A stretch of DNA of 64,000 nucleotides from an uncultured Pelagibacteraceae bacterium (GTDB taxonomy: Bacteria > Pseudomonadota > Alphaproteobacteria > Pelagibacterales > Pelagibacteraceae), in NCBI GenBank assembly GCA_902592325.1, contig CACJEC010000001.1, positions 62,001 to 126,000 on the forward strand, given 5' to 3'. This document shows positions 33,276 to 42,022 of the stretch, one piece after another. The notes under the pieces are model-generated. The model was not told where the DNA came from, searched no databases, and saw only the letters and a program-made list of their open reading frames with translations. The translations under genes and the position numbers were made by a program. Numbering within the stretch: position 1 is the stretch's first letter; each line of letters opens with the position of its first letter.

Positions 33276-34679
33276 CTAATTTTGAAACTTTCTAACATCA
33301 TCAAGGTTTCCAGATATCGCTGCTGCTGCTGCCATACCTGGGCTGACCAAATGAGTCCTGCCACCTCTACCTTGTCGGCCCTCAAAATTTCTATTTGATG
33401 TTGATGCGCATCTTTCCTCTGGTTTTAATTTATCTGCATTCATGGCTAAACACATTGAGCAGCCAGGTTCTCTCCATTCAAAGCCAGAATTTACAAAAAT
33501 TTTATCTAATCCCTCTTGTTCTGCTTGTTCTTTAACTAATCCTGATCCTGGAACCACCATTGCATGAACATGTGAGGCTATTTTTTTATCTTTTAAAATT
33601 TGTGCAGCCTCTCTTAAATCCTCTATTCTACCGTTCGTGCAGCTTCCAATGAATACTTTATCTATCTTAATATCTTTAGCTGCCATATTTGGTTTTAATC
33701 CCATATAATTTAAAGCTCTTTCTAAAGAATTTTTTTTATCTTCATCTTTTTCATTTTTTGGATTAGGTATTTTTTCATCAATTGTAATCACATCTTGAGG
33801 AGACGTGCCCCATGTTATCATAGGCAATATTTCATCAGCTTTTAAATTTATTTCCTTGTCAAATTTAGCACCTTCATCAGTATTTAAACTTTTCCAATAT
33901 TCTAAAGCTTTCTGCCAATCTTTTCCCTTTGGTGACATTGGCCTATCTTCTAGATATTTAAATATCTTTTCATCAGGAGCTATTAATCCAGCTCTAGCTC
34001 CACCTTCAATTGTCATATTACAAATTGTCATTCTTTGCTCAACACTCAATGATCTTATTAAATCACCTGCATACTCTATTACACAACCTGTTCCACCCGC
34101 TGTACCAATTTTTCCAATAATTTGAAGAATTACATCTTTAGATGTAACACCTAATGGAAGTTTACCATTTACATTTATTCTGAAATTTTTTGCTTTTTTT
34201 TGAACTAATGTCTGTGTTGCCAATACATGTTCAACTTCTGAAGTTCCAATCCCAAATGCTAAAGCTCCAAATGCACCATGAGTGGCTGTATGACTATCAC
34301 CGCATACAATAACAGTACCTGGTTGAGTAAAACCTTGTTCAGGGCCAGTAACATGAACAATGCCTTGTCTCTTATCATCCATTCCAAAAAGTTGAATACC
34401 AAATTCTTTACAATTGGTCTCTAACGTTTCAACTTGGATTTTTGACTCTTTATCAGAAATACCTTTAGATCTATCTGTTGTAGGAACGTTGTGATCAGCA
34501 ACTGCAAGAGTCAAATTAGGATGTCTGACTTTACGATTAGAATTTCTTAATCCTTCAAAGGCTTGAGGACTTGTAACTTCATGAACTAAATGTCTATCAA
34601 CAAATAGTAAAGCTGTACCATCGCTTTGTTGATCAACCAAGTGATCGTTCCAAATTTTATCGTAAAGAGTATTGGGCAT
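33276..34679 (-). CDS. leuC: 3-isopropylmalate dehydratase large subunit
   Basis: Aconitase-family [4Fe-4S] subunit, 467 residues. Start [37 protein letters not shown] near 129-150; cluster cysteines in [11 protein letters not shown] near 347 and GCSMCLAMN near 408. It lies 11 bases after rplS, so leucine synthesis genes continue the ribosomal operon, an arrangement seen in other alphaproteobacteria. Confidence 0.98.
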   Translation of the reverse strand: MPNTLYDKIWNDHLVDQQSDGTALLFVDRHLVHEVTSPQAFEGLRNSNRKVRHPNLTLAVADHNVPTTDRSKGISDKESKIQVETLETNCKEFGIQLFGMDDKRQGIVHVTGPEQGFTQPGTVIVCGDSHTATHGAFGALAFGIGTSEVEHVLATQTLVQKKAKNFRINVNGKLPLGVTSKDVILQIIGKIGTAGGTGCVIEYAGDLIRSLSVEQRMTICNMTIEGGARAGLIAPDEKIFKYLEDRPMSPKGKDWQKALEYWKSLNTDEGAKFDKEINLKADEILPMITWGTSPQDVITIDEKIPNPKNEKDEDKKNSLERALNYMGLKPNMAAKDIKIDKVFIGSCTNGRIEDLREAAQILKDKKIASHVHAMVVPGSGLVKEQAEQEGLDKIFVNSGFEWREPGCSMCLAMNADKLKPEERCASTSNRNFEGRQGRGGRTHLVSPGMAAAAAISGNLDDVRKFQN

Positions 34680-34690
34680 TGAAAAAAAAA

Positions 34691-35278
34691 TTATTTTTTT
34701 TCTGATATATTTTCAAGTTTTTTTTCTGTCTTAGTTTCAGCTTTAGGCGCGTCTTCCTTTTTAGCTGATGCTGCTTCAGCCTTAGGCAATTCCTCTTTTT
34801 TAGCTTCTACTTTTGTTACTTTATCTGAATTAGTTTCAGTTTGAACTTCTTTCGTCGCTGGTGCTAAATTTTCTTCAGTCACAGTTTCTGGTTTAACATC
34901 AACATCAATTCCAATTTTTTTTCTGATTTTTTCTGCAATTCTAGCTGATTTACCAGTTCTGTCTCTCAAATAATAAAGTTTTGCTCTTCTAACTTTTCCT
35001 GAACGAATTACTTTAATTGTATCAATTACAGTTCCATATAATGGAAAGGTTCTTTCTACACCCTCTCCAAAAGAAATTTTTCTTACTGTAAATGATGAGT
35101 TTAAATCTCTATTTTTTTTAGCAATACAAACTCCTTCAAAATATTGAATTCTCTCTTTTTTACCCTCGGTAATTCTAACTCCAACTTTAACTACATCCCC
35201 AGTGAAAAAAATAGGTATCTTTTTTTCTGAAAGAATTTTTTTAACATTATTTTGATTTATTTCTTCTATTGTTTTCAT
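34691..35278 (-). CDS. rplS: Ribosomal protein L19 with a lysine/alanine/glutamate tail
   Basis: Large-subunit protein at the 30S interface. The conserved core (about residues 5-115: [25 protein letters not shown] split across GDVV..., then [32 protein letters not shown]) matches L19. Usual length is 115-130; here about 195 because of a tail rich in Lys, Glu, Ala and Pro (for example [18 protein letters not shown]). The ATG at 35278 (MKTIEEINQ) is preferred over an upstream one adding five residues. Confidence 0.95.
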   Translation of the reverse strand: MKTIEEINQNNVKKILSEKKIPIFFTGDVVKVGVRITEGKKERIQYFEGVCIAKKNRDLNSSFTVRKISFGEGVERTFPLYGTVIDTIKVIRSGKVRRAKLYYLRDRTGKSARIAEKIRKKIGIDVDVKPETVTEENLAPATKEVQTETNSDKVTKVEAKKEELPKAEAASAKKEDAPKAETKTEKKLENISEKK

Positions 35279-35294
35279 TTTTAAATTTAACAAG

Positions 35295-35981
35295 TTAATT
35301 TTTCTTATATTTTTGCCACAAATCTGGTCTTCGGACGCGTGTTATAGCCTCAGATTGAGACAAACGCCAGTCTTTAATTTTCTTATGGTCTCCAGATAAT
35401 AATACCTCTGGCACTGATTTTTCCTCCCATATTTGAGGTTTTGTATATTGAGGATACTCTAAAAGACCATTTTCAAAGGTTTCATCAACTGATGATTTAT
35501 CATTGCCTAAAACTCCTGGCAAAAGTCTTAAGATACTATCAAGAATAACTAATGCAGCAGTTTCACCTCCAGACAAGATATAATCTCCTATACTTATTTC
35601 TTCAATATTCCTAGTAGTTAAAACTCTCTCATCCACACCCTCAAAGTGACCGCATATTAAAGATAAAGATTTTTCTTTTGACAGTTCTTGAGCAAGTTTT
35701 TGATCAAATTTTTTACCTTTAGGTGAAAGATAGAAAACTCTCTCTCCTTTTTTAATTTTTTGATCAAGCGCTTTTGCTAAAACATCAGCTTTTAACAACA
35801 TTCCTGTTCCACCACCGTAAGGAGTATCATCAACTGTTTTGTGTTTATCAGTGGCTGCATCTCTAATGTTTATTACATCTAAGTTCCACAATTTATTAGA
35901 CAGAGCTTTTCCGTAAAGACCTTTGGACAACGGTCCAGGAAAAACTTCTGGATAAAGAGTAAATACTTGAGCATGAAACAT
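35295..35981 (-). CDS. trmD: tRNA (guanine-N1-)-methyltransferase TrmD
   Basis: Methylates G37 of tRNAs reading CNN codons, using SAM; trefoil-knot (SPOUT) fold. It has 228 residues. Motifs: [20 protein letters not shown] near 8-27, [14 protein letters not shown] near 52-65, [12 protein letters not shown] near 110, and the knot region [21 protein letters not shown] near 129-149. It lies 14 bases after rpsP with no rimM in between, unlike most bacteria. Confidence 0.97.
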   Translation of the reverse strand: MFHAQVFTLYPEVFPGPLSKGLYGKALSNKLWNLDVINIRDAATDKHKTVDDTPYGGGTGMLLKADVLAKALDQKIKKGERVFYLSPKGKKFDQKLAQELSKEKSLSLICGHFEGVDERVLTTRNIEEISIGDYILSGGETAALVILDSILRLLPGVLGNDKSSVDETFENGLLEYPQYTKPQIWEEKSVPEVLLSGDHKKIKDWRLSQSEAITRVRRPDLWQKYKKN

Positions 35982-35995
35982 AAATAAACTTTAGA

Positions 35996-36415
35996 TTATT
36001 TTTTTTCCTCTTTAGGAGCTTCTTCTTTTTTAGCTTCTGCTTTAGGAGCTTCTTCTTTTTTAGCTTCTGCTTTAGGAGCTTCTTCTTTTTTAGCTTCTTC
36101 AGATCCCTCTTTTTTTCTATCTTTCTTTGGAATTGCTTTTTGGGGATTGTTTCCATTAGCAGGCATAGGCATTAATTCGTTTTCACCTAAAATTCTTGCT
36201 ACTCTTGTTGTTGGTTGTGCACCTTGGCCTAACCAATACTTAATTCTTTCAGCTTCAAGTCCAATTCTTTCTTTTTTTTCTTTAGGAAGTAATGGATTAA
36301 AAAAACCTACTTTTTCAATAAATCTTCCATCTCTTGCAAAACGACTATCTGCTACAACAACTTTATAAACAGGTCTCTTCTTTGTTCCACCTCTTGATAA
36401 CCTTAACTTTAACAT
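35996..36415 (-). CDS. rpsP: Ribosomal protein S16 with a repetitive C-terminal tail
   Basis: Small-subunit assembly protein; the first 80 or so residues are a standard S16 (MLKLRLSRGGTKKRPVYKVV, DGRFIEKVGFFNPL, RIKYWLGQGAQPTTRVARIL). The remaining roughly 55 residues are a Lys/Glu/Ala/Pro tail made of tandem ten-residue units (EEAPKAEAKK) encoded by a 30-base DNA repeat. An AGGAG ribosome-binding site precedes the ATG at 36415. The total of 139 residues is well above the usual 80-90. Confidence 0.96.
   Translation of the reverse strand: MLKLRLSRGGTKKRPVYKVVVADSRFARDGRFIEKVGFFNPLLPKEKKERIGLEAERIKYWLGQGAQPTTRVARILGENELMPMPANGNNPQKAIPKKDRKKEGSEEAKKEEAPKAEAKKEEAPKAEAKKEEAPKEEKK
36011..36100 (-). 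repeat. Three tandem 30-base repeats in the rpsP tail
   Basis: Units at 36011-36040, 36041-36070 and 36071-36100. The first two are identical and the third differs at the final bases (TTC for TGC). Each encodes ten residues of the S16 tail. Near-identity at DNA level points to recent slippage or active homogenisation rather than protein-level constraint alone. Confidence 0.95.
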
Positions 36416-36428
36416 TTACTCTCCTTTT

Positions 36429-37787
36429 TTATTTTAATTGATTAAATAATTCTGGTGGTATTCCTTTATCAGTCATACCTTTCAGATTTCCTTTAGACAT
36501 CTTTTTCATCATTTCAGACATCATTCTAAATTGTTTCAGCAATTTATTGATAGTGGCTGGATCTGTTCCAGAACCATTAGCAATTCTTTTTTTTCTAGAA
36601 CCATCAATTATTTTTGGGTTCTCTCTCTCTCTTTTAGTCATAGATAAAATTATTGCTTCATTTTTTGTAATAACACTTTCATCTATACCTGCAGCATCCA
36701 TTTGAGACTTAACTTTAGAAACACCTGGCAAAAAAGACATTACTCCTTCAATTCCACCCATTTTTTTCATTTGTTGTAATTGAGTTAAATAATCTTGCAT
36801 TGAAAATTGTCCTTTTTTTAAATTTTCTTCTGTTTTTTTAATATTTTCCTCACCTAGATCTTGTGCTGCTTTTTCTACGAGAGATACAATATCTCCCATT
36901 CCCAATATTCTGTTTGCGATTCTATCTGGATGAAAAACTTCAAGATTTTCAATTTTTTCACCTACTCCTAAAAATTTAATTGGAACTTGAGAAATGAATT
37001 TCATACTTACAGCAGCTCCACCTCTAGCATCACCATCTGCCCTAGTTAAAATTATTCCTGAGAGATTTACTGTATTTTTAAATTCTTTTGCTACAGACGC
37101 AGCCACTTGGCCTGTAAGAGAGTCTGCAACCAAAAATGTTTCTGCAGGTTTTATTGTGTTTTCAATTTGTTTGATCTCACTCATCATTTGTAGATCAATC
37201 TGAGTCCTACCTGCGGTATCAAATAATATAATGTCAGCACCATTTAAATTTGCTGCACTGATAGCCCTTTGACAAATATCAGCTGGTTGTTGACCTTCAA
37301 TAATTGGAAGTGTTAAAATATTATTTTGTTCTCCTAAAGATTTCAATTGTTCTTGAGCGGCTGGCCTGTAAATATCCAAGCTAACCATCATAACTTTCTT
37401 CTTTTTTGTACTTTCTAAATACTTTGCAAGCTTTGCTGTTGTAGTTGTTTTACCAGAACCTTGTAATCCAACTAGCATCATTGGCACTGGTGGAACTGCA
37501 TTAAGATTTACATCGTTATTTTTTTCACCTAATAAACTGACTAATTCATCATAAACAATCTTAACCACCATATCTCCAGGTGATGTTGATCTAATTATTT
37601 CTTGGCCTAAAGCTTTTGGCTTAACTTTTTCAATAAATTCTTTAGCTACATCTAAAGAGACATCTGCTTCAAGTAAGGCTTGTCTAATACCTCTCAAGCC
37701 TTCATCAACTTGATTTTCATCAAGTGAAGGAGCCTTTTTTAAAGAAGAAAAAATTTCTTCAAATTTATTTGTTAAATTTTCAAACAT
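36429..37787 (-). CDS. ffh: Signal recognition particle protein Ffh
   Basis: SRP54 GTPase that binds signal sequences and SRP RNA, about 452 residues. NG domain with P-loop GLQGSGKTTTTAKLA near 107, DIYRPAAQEQL near 137, DTAGRTQIDLQMM near 190, TRADGDARGGAAVSM near 248; methionine-rich M domain from about 300 with SKGNLKGM and many Met near the C-terminus. I use ATG 37787 (MFENLTNKFEEIF); an upstream frame adds nine unlikely residues. It heads the long minus-strand gene run and is preceded by a structured leader. Confidence 0.97.
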   Translation of the reverse strand: MFENLTNKFEEIFSSLKKAPSLDENQVDEGLRGIRQALLEADVSLDVAKEFIEKVKPKALGQEIIRSTSPGDMVVKIVYDELVSLLGEKNNDVNLNAVPPVPMMLVGLQGSGKTTTTAKLAKYLESTKKKKVMMVSLDIYRPAAQEQLKSLGEQNNILTLPIIEGQQPADICQRAISAANLNGADIILFDTAGRTQIDLQMMSEIKQIENTIKPAETFLVADSLTGQVAASVAKEFKNTVNLSGIILTRADGDARGGAAVSMKFISQVPIKFLGVGEKIENLEVFHPDRIANRILGMGDIVSLVEKAAQDLGEENIKKTEENLKKGQFSMQDYLTQLQQMKKMGGIEGVMSFLPGVSKVKSQMDAAGIDESVITKNEAIILSMTKRERENPKIIDGSRKKRIANGSGTDPATINKLLKQFRMMSEMMKKMSKGNLKGMTDKGIPPELFNQLK

Positions 37788-37811
37788 ATTTATTACACAC
37801 AGCAGTAATCG

Positions 37812-37888
37812 CACTAGTGGGCGAACCCTCGCTGACTAGTGTCGATCTCTTTGTTTCCAAAGACACCGCAAATTTAACGCTTTTGCGG
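37812..37888 (-). ncRNA. Structured RNA element in the ffh leader (three hairpins)
   Basis: Three consecutive stem-loops lie between ffh and dapF. 37812-37841: CACTAGT/ACTAGTG outer stem with an inner GCGA/TCGC stem. 37848-37863: TCTTTG/CAAAGA stem whose loop is GAAA (a GNRA tetraloop) on the minus strand, flanked by GTGTC/GACAC that could extend it. 37866-37888: CCGCAAA/TTTGCGG stem. The GNRA loop favours minus-strand RNA, that is the ffh 5' leader. The block is visibly GC-richer than its surroundings. It lacks the conserved GGAAG-type SRP RNA apex, so it is not ffs. Confidence 0.7.
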
Positions 37889-37900
37889 AAACTGCCACAA

Positions 37901-37926
37901 ACTATAATAGAGGTTCAAAAAGTCAA
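37901..37926 (-). promoter_or_regulatory. Possible ffh promoter (minus) overlapping a TATAAT on the plus strand
   Basis: On the minus strand TTGACT (37926-37921) and TATAGT (37906-37901) are 14 bases apart, shorter than the usual 17; start of transcription would fall just before the third hairpin of the leader. On the plus strand TATAAT (37903-37908) is a perfect -10 match 41 bases before dapF, with no good -35. The two promoters would overlap. Confidence 0.35.
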
Positions 37927-37948
37927 TAAATAAGTTAAAAAACTATAT

Positions 37949-38773
37949 ATGGACATAAAAGCTTTTAAAATGGATGGATTAGGTAACGACTTTGTTATCA
38001 TTGATAACAGACAAAAGGTTAATATTTTATCAAAGGAACAGATAATTAAAGTTTGTAATAGAAATTTTATTGGATGTGATCAATTAATATTTATTGAAAA
38101 AGATGAAACTGCAGATGCTCGTTTAAAGTTTTTTAATTCTGATGGCGGTGAGTCTGGTGCGTGCGGAAATGGTACAAGATGTGTTGCTGATTTAATTTCA
38201 AAAGAAAACGGTAAAAAAAATATCATTTTAACAACTCTATCTGGAAATTTAAAATCTGAAATATTAGGAAATAATCTAGTTACAACTGAAATTGGAAAAG
38301 CAAAAACTAAATGGAATGAAATTCCTCTATCTAATAAATTAAATACACTTAATCTCAATATTAAAATTAATGACAAAAAAAACAAAGAACATTTTGGAGG
38401 AACTGCTGTGAATGTTGGAAACCCACATGTAATTTTTTTTGTAGATGAACTTCAAAATTTTGATATTTCAATAATTGGTCCTCAACTTGAAATTCACAAA
38501 ATATTTCCAGAAAAATGTAATGTTACAATTGCTCAAATTATTAATAAAAATTTAATCAAAGTTAAAGTTTGGGAAAGGGGTGCTGGATTAACAAAAGCAT
38601 GTGGGACTGCAGCATGTGCAACCGCATTTGCGAGTTTATTAAATAAATTTACAGACAATAGTACTGATATAGAATTTGAGACTGGAAAATTATCAATTTT
38701 TATAGATGACAAAAATTCTATTCACATGAAAGGCCCTGTTTCAGATATTAAGAAAATTTCAATAAAATTATAA
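37949..38773 (+). CDS. dapF: Diaminopimelate epimerase
   Basis: Racemises LL- to meso-diaminopimelate for lysine and peptidoglycan, 274 residues. Both catalytic cysteines are present: ESGACGNGTRCVADL near 67-81 and TKACGTAACATAFA near 217-230. N-terminal MDGLGNDFVIID is typical. Divergent from ffh and overlapping ftsY by one base. Confidence 0.98.
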   Translation: MDIKAFKMDGLGNDFVIIDNRQKVNILSKEQIIKVCNRNFIGCDQLIFIEKDETADARLKFFNSDGGESGACGNGTRCVADLISKENGKKNIILTTLSGNLKSEILGNNLVTTEIGKAKTKWNEIPLSNKLNTLNLNIKINDKKNKEHFGGTAVNVGNPHVIFFVDELQNFDISIIGPQLEIHKIFPEKCNVTIAQIINKNLIKVKVWERGAGLTKACGTAACATAFASLLNKFTDNSTDIEFETGKLSIFIDDKNSIHMKGPVSDIKKISIKL

Positions 38774-39690
38774 TGGGAATATTCGATAAATTTAAAAAAG
38801 GTTTTCAAAAAAGTGCTTCGGCATTTTCATCTGGTCTTAAAGAAATAATTGTAAAAAAAGAAATAGATGATGAAAATTTAAATAAAATTGAGGAATTTTT
38901 AATCCAATCTGATGTTGGGATTGAAGCTGCTTCTGAAATAAAGGAAATAATTTCAACTAAGAAAGTAGATCCTAATAAAGATTTAACATCAGAGATAAAT
39001 CTAATTTTGAAAGATTATATTATTTCATTAATGAAGCCCTTAGAAAACAGTTCTTTTTTTTCGAAAAAAGAAAAACTTAATGCAACTTTAATTTCTGGAG
39101 TTAATGGTGTTGGTAAAACAACAAGCATTGGTAAAATTGGAAAAATTTTAAAAAATAATGGTAATAAAGTTATGTTTGCAGCTTCAGATACTTTTCGAGC
39201 TGCAGCAATTGAACAATTAGAAAATTGGGCTAATAAAATAAATGTTCAAATAACTAAATCATCACAAGGATCTGATCCAGCCTCTGTTGCCTATAAAGCT
39301 ATCGAAGAAGCTATCAATAATAATTTTAATCAAGTTTTAATTGATACTGCTGGAAGACTCCAAAATAAAAGAAATTTAATGGAAGAATATAAAAAGATTG
39401 CAAATGTAACAAAAAAGATAGACCCTAATGCACCACACGATGTTATTTTAGTTTTAGATGCAACCTCTGGCCAAAATATAATTAATCAAGTAGAAGAATT
39501 TAATAAAATTATTCCAATTACAGGTATAATCATGACAAAATTAGATGGAACTGCAAAAGGTGGTATTCTTTTAGCATTAGCAAAAAAATATAAACTTCCA
39601 ATTATTGCTTTAGGTTTAGGTGAAAAAGAAGATGACTTACAAATATTTGAAGCTGAAAAATTTGCTGATGCTTTTACTCAAACTAATTAA
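38773..39690 (+). CDS. ftsY: SRP receptor FtsY
   Basis: GTPase that docks the SRP at the membrane, 305 residues, consisting of the NG domain only; the long acidic A domain of E. coli FtsY is absent. P-loop GVNGVGKTTSIGKIGK near 110-125, ASDTFRAAAIEQL near 137, DTAGRLQNKRNLMEE near 191, MTKLDGTAKGGILLALA near 254-270. It begins on the last base of dapF. Its partner ffh is 160 bases upstream of dapF on the other strand. Confidence 0.97.
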   Translation: MGIFDKFKKGFQKSASAFSSGLKEIIVKKEIDDENLNKIEEFLIQSDVGIEAASEIKEIISTKKVDPNKDLTSEINLILKDYIISLMKPLENSSFFSKKEKLNATLISGVNGVGKTTSIGKIGKILKNNGNKVMFAASDTFRAAAIEQLENWANKINVQITKSSQGSDPASVAYKAIEEAINNNFNQVLIDTAGRLQNKRNLMEEYKKIANVTKKIDPNAPHDVILVLDATSGQNIINQVEEFNKIIPITGIIMTKLDGTAKGGILLALAKKYKLPIIALGLGEKEDDLQIFEAEKFADAFTQTN

Positions 39691-40246
39691 TTAAATTACT
39701 TGATATAAGTGGTTTATAGAAACTACACTTATAATTATCCTTAAATTCAAAATGACCACAATTTTTAGCAAAAGAAGATATTATAAAATCAAATTTACCG
39801 GTAGTTGGGTACAATTCTAATTTTTTTTCTATAATATCAAATTTAAAATTTGCATTTAAGCTTTTAACTGCACTAATCATTACCAATGTTTTATTGTCTT
39901 TTAAAAGATAATAAGCAAAATCATCTGGAAATACTGGAAAATCGTATTCCTCAAGATAATACTTCGCATGAGACGGAAACCAGTCGTAAGATATTAAAGA
40001 AGATGAAGTTTTAGTTTTATAATCATAAATATAAAGATCTTTTGGATAGTCGTTAATATAATTTTCATATTCGCCTCTTGCTAAAATTGAATTTTTTCTT
40101 CCCTTAAAATACAAAGCAAAATCTTTATTATGAGAGTTCATTTTATCTATATAAAAGAGATTGTCAGGGGAAAAACTATTATCTTTTGCAATAGCAATTT
40201 TGTTTAAAGAAAAAAGGAAAATGATTAATAAAAATATTTTATTCAC
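39683..40246 (-). CDS. Secreted protein of unknown function
   Basis: No family recognised. 187 residues, GTG start at 40246, signal peptide MNKIFLLIIFLFSLNKIAIA, then an aromatic-rich soluble region (DYPKDLYIYDYKTKTSS, SYDWFPSHAKYYLEEYDF) and two cysteines near the end (KNCGHFEFKDNYKCSFY) that may form a disulfide. Its 3' end overlaps ftsY by eight bases tail to tail. The periplasm is the likely location. Confidence 0.75.
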   Translation of the reverse strand: MNKIFLLIIFLFSLNKIAIAKDNSFSPDNLFYIDKMNSHNKDFALYFKGRKNSILARGEYENYINDYPKDLYIYDYKTKTSSSLISYDWFPSHAKYYLEEYDFPVFPDDFAYYLLKDNKTLVMISAVKSLNANFKFDIIEKKLELYPTTGKFDFIISSFAKNCGHFEFKDNYKCSFYKPLISSNLIN

Positions 40247-40295
40247 ATAATAGAATTATAAAACAATATTGAATTTTATTTGGTTAGAATGTGTC

Positions 40296-41114
40296 TTAAT
40301 TTAAACTTTCAATGAATGATTTAATTGCATAAACCAACCTTTCATCAAATTCCATCATATGATTGTCATATTTAGTAAAGTATGAATATTTAGGTTCATT
40401 TGCTATCCCATAAATTTTTTTTCCCATTGAGAATGGAACTATTTGATCTACTTCGCCATGCATTACTAAGATGGGTGAATTTATATTCTTAATTTTTTTA
40501 TAATTTTCAAATTTATCTTTAAGTAACAAATTAACTGGAATGTAAGGATAGAACGTTTTTGCAGCATCTATCATTGAGGTAAATGGAGTTTCTAAAATTA
40601 TACCTGCATAATTTTTCTTTTGAGCTAAATGTGTGGCCACACCAGTTCCCAAAGATTCTCCATATAAAATAAGATTTTTTTCATTTACTCCTTTTTTTGC
40701 TAACCAATTAATTGCACTTTTACCATCTTCATAAAGACCTTGTTCAGTAGGTTTCCCATTGTTGCCACTAAAACCCCTCCAAGCTATGATTAAAAAATTG
40801 ATATTCATATCTTGAAAATGGTTCAGTTTATGAATTCTATTTTCTAAAGATCCAGCATTACCATGAAAATAAACAAGAGTTTTATAATCCTTAAGATTTT
40901 TTTCATGATACCATCCAAGTAATTCAATATTATCTGAAGTTCGTATTTTAACTTTTTCAATTTTTACTGAAATTTTATCTCCTGAGTAATTATTTTCATT
41001 TGGATGATAAAGTAAATTTCGTTGATAAAAGTATAAAAATACTAAAACAAAGAGATATAATGAGAAGATGATTAAAACTAATTGCAATAAATTCTTCCTA
41101 AATTTTTTGAACAT
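40296..41114 (-). CDS. Membrane-anchored alpha/beta hydrolase (Bem46-like)
   Basis: 272 residues. An N-terminal hydrophobic helix (LLQLVLIIFSLYLFVLVFLYF, residues about 10-30) anchors the protein; the hydrolase domain faces outward. Oxyanion YFHGNAGS near 81, nucleophile in GESLGTGVA near 152, acid in HGEVDQIVP near 218, histidine in YDNHMMEF near 251. COG1073 / Bem46-type fold; substrate unknown. It overlaps the upstream exporter gene by 17 bases. Confidence 0.88.
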   Translation of the reverse strand: MFKKFRKNLLQLVLIIFSLYLFVLVFLYFYQRNLLYHPNENNYSGDKISVKIEKVKIRTSDNIELLGWYHEKNLKDYKTLVYFHGNAGSLENRIHKLNHFQDMNINFLIIAWRGFSGNNGKPTEQGLYEDGKSAINWLAKKGVNEKNLILYGESLGTGVATHLAQKKNYAGIILETPFTSMIDAAKTFYPYIPVNLLLKDKFENYKKIKNINSPILVMHGEVDQIVPFSMGKKIYGIANEPKYSYFTKYDNHMMEFDERLVYAIKSFIESLN

Positions 41115-42003
41115 TTTTTTTCTTTGCTAAGTATACGCCAATAAATACTAAAACTGTTCCTATCAAATGATAATTTTCTAATTTTTCTTCAAATAAAAAG
41201 TAGCCATAAATTGCACCATAAATAGTAAAAATGTATAAAGTAAATCCAGTTAAAGATGCACCAAGTTTTTTTTGAGCTATTGTATAAAGAGTAAAAGCAA
41301 TGATGCCAGGAGAAATTGCTGCAAAAATTACCCACACAAAAAATTCACTACTAAAGATGGTTTTTTCGAAAAAAATTTCTTCGCCAATATAAAAAGGTAG
41401 TAAACTTATGGCTCCAAAAAATGCAATTAATGTGAATCTTTGAAAAATCTCAAGTTTTGTTTTCCAATAAAACAGATAAATTGAGTACAGCGCCCATCCG
41501 ATAGCAGCAGCTAACATCCAAAGATCACCAATAGTAAAATTAAGATTTATTAGTAAATTTAGATCACCCTTTATAATAATTGCAAAGACCCCTATTAAAC
41601 AGGATATAAGTCCGATAACTTTTGTAAGATTGATTTTTTCATTAAAAAAAATACTTGAAATCAAAATTATAAATATTGGTGATGAAGTGTATATAATTCC
41701 CATATTAGTAACTGTAGTAGTTTGGCCTGCTAAAAAAGGGAAGGCTCCACAAACACCACAACCGGTTGCACCTAAGAAAAAAAGTTTTTTATATTCTTTT
41801 TTTAAAATTTTATAATTTTTTTTTAAAGTTACATAAGTAAAAGGCAAGAGAATTAAAAAAACCAATGTCCATCTCCAAAATGCTAAGGAAATTGGCGGTA
41901 CATATTCGACTCCACCCCGAGCTACTACTAAGTTTGAAGCCATAAAAATAGGCTGAATAAATAAAAGAGAGAATGCAAAAAAGTTATTAGTTTTTGTACT
42001 CAA
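41098..42003 (-). CDS. EamA/DMT-family permease
   Basis: Ten hydrophobic helices in 301 residues, organised as two EamA repeats (about 15-140 and 155-290). First repeat has NLVVARGGVEYVPPISLAFWRW; second has GDLWMLAAAIGWALYSIYLF. Members usually export amino acids, nucleosides or other metabolites; the substrate is not readable here. TTG start at 42003, no better ATG nearby. Confidence 0.88.
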   Translation of the reverse strand: MSTKTNNFFAFSLLFIQPIFMASNLVVARGGVEYVPPISLAFWRWTLVFLILLPFTYVTLKKNYKILKKEYKKLFFLGATGCGVCGAFPFLAGQTTTVTNMGIIYTSSPIFIILISSIFFNEKINLTKVIGLISCLIGVFAIIIKGDLNLLINLNFTIGDLWMLAAAIGWALYSIYLFYWKTKLEIFQRFTLIAFFGAISLLPFYIGEEIFFEKTIFSSEFFVWVIFAAISPGIIAFTLYTIAQKKLGASLTGFTLYIFTIYGAIYGYFLFEEKLENYHLIGTVLVFIGVYLAKKKNVQKI

Positions 42004-42022
42004 TGATTTAATTTTGAATTAT

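Noticed and set aside
33275-33385. Longer leuD frame starting at 33385 inside leuC
   Set aside because: The extra residues are rich in Gln and Arg from the leuC end read out of frame; homologues start near the ATG at 33274.
36011-36100. Tandem repeats as a CRISPR array
   Set aside because: The units are contiguous with no spacers, lie inside the S16 coding frame and keep a three-base period; no cas genes are present.
35896-36156. 86-residue lysine/leucine-rich frame overlapping rpsP and trmD
   Set aside because: It is the same 30-base repeat read in another frame; its lysine/leucine run is an artefact, and it overlaps two certain genes on the same strand.
37788-37948. 4.5S/SRP RNA gene next to ffh
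   Set aside because: The region folds as three separate short hairpins and lacks the conserved GGAAG-type apical loop and flanking purines of SRP RNA on either strand.
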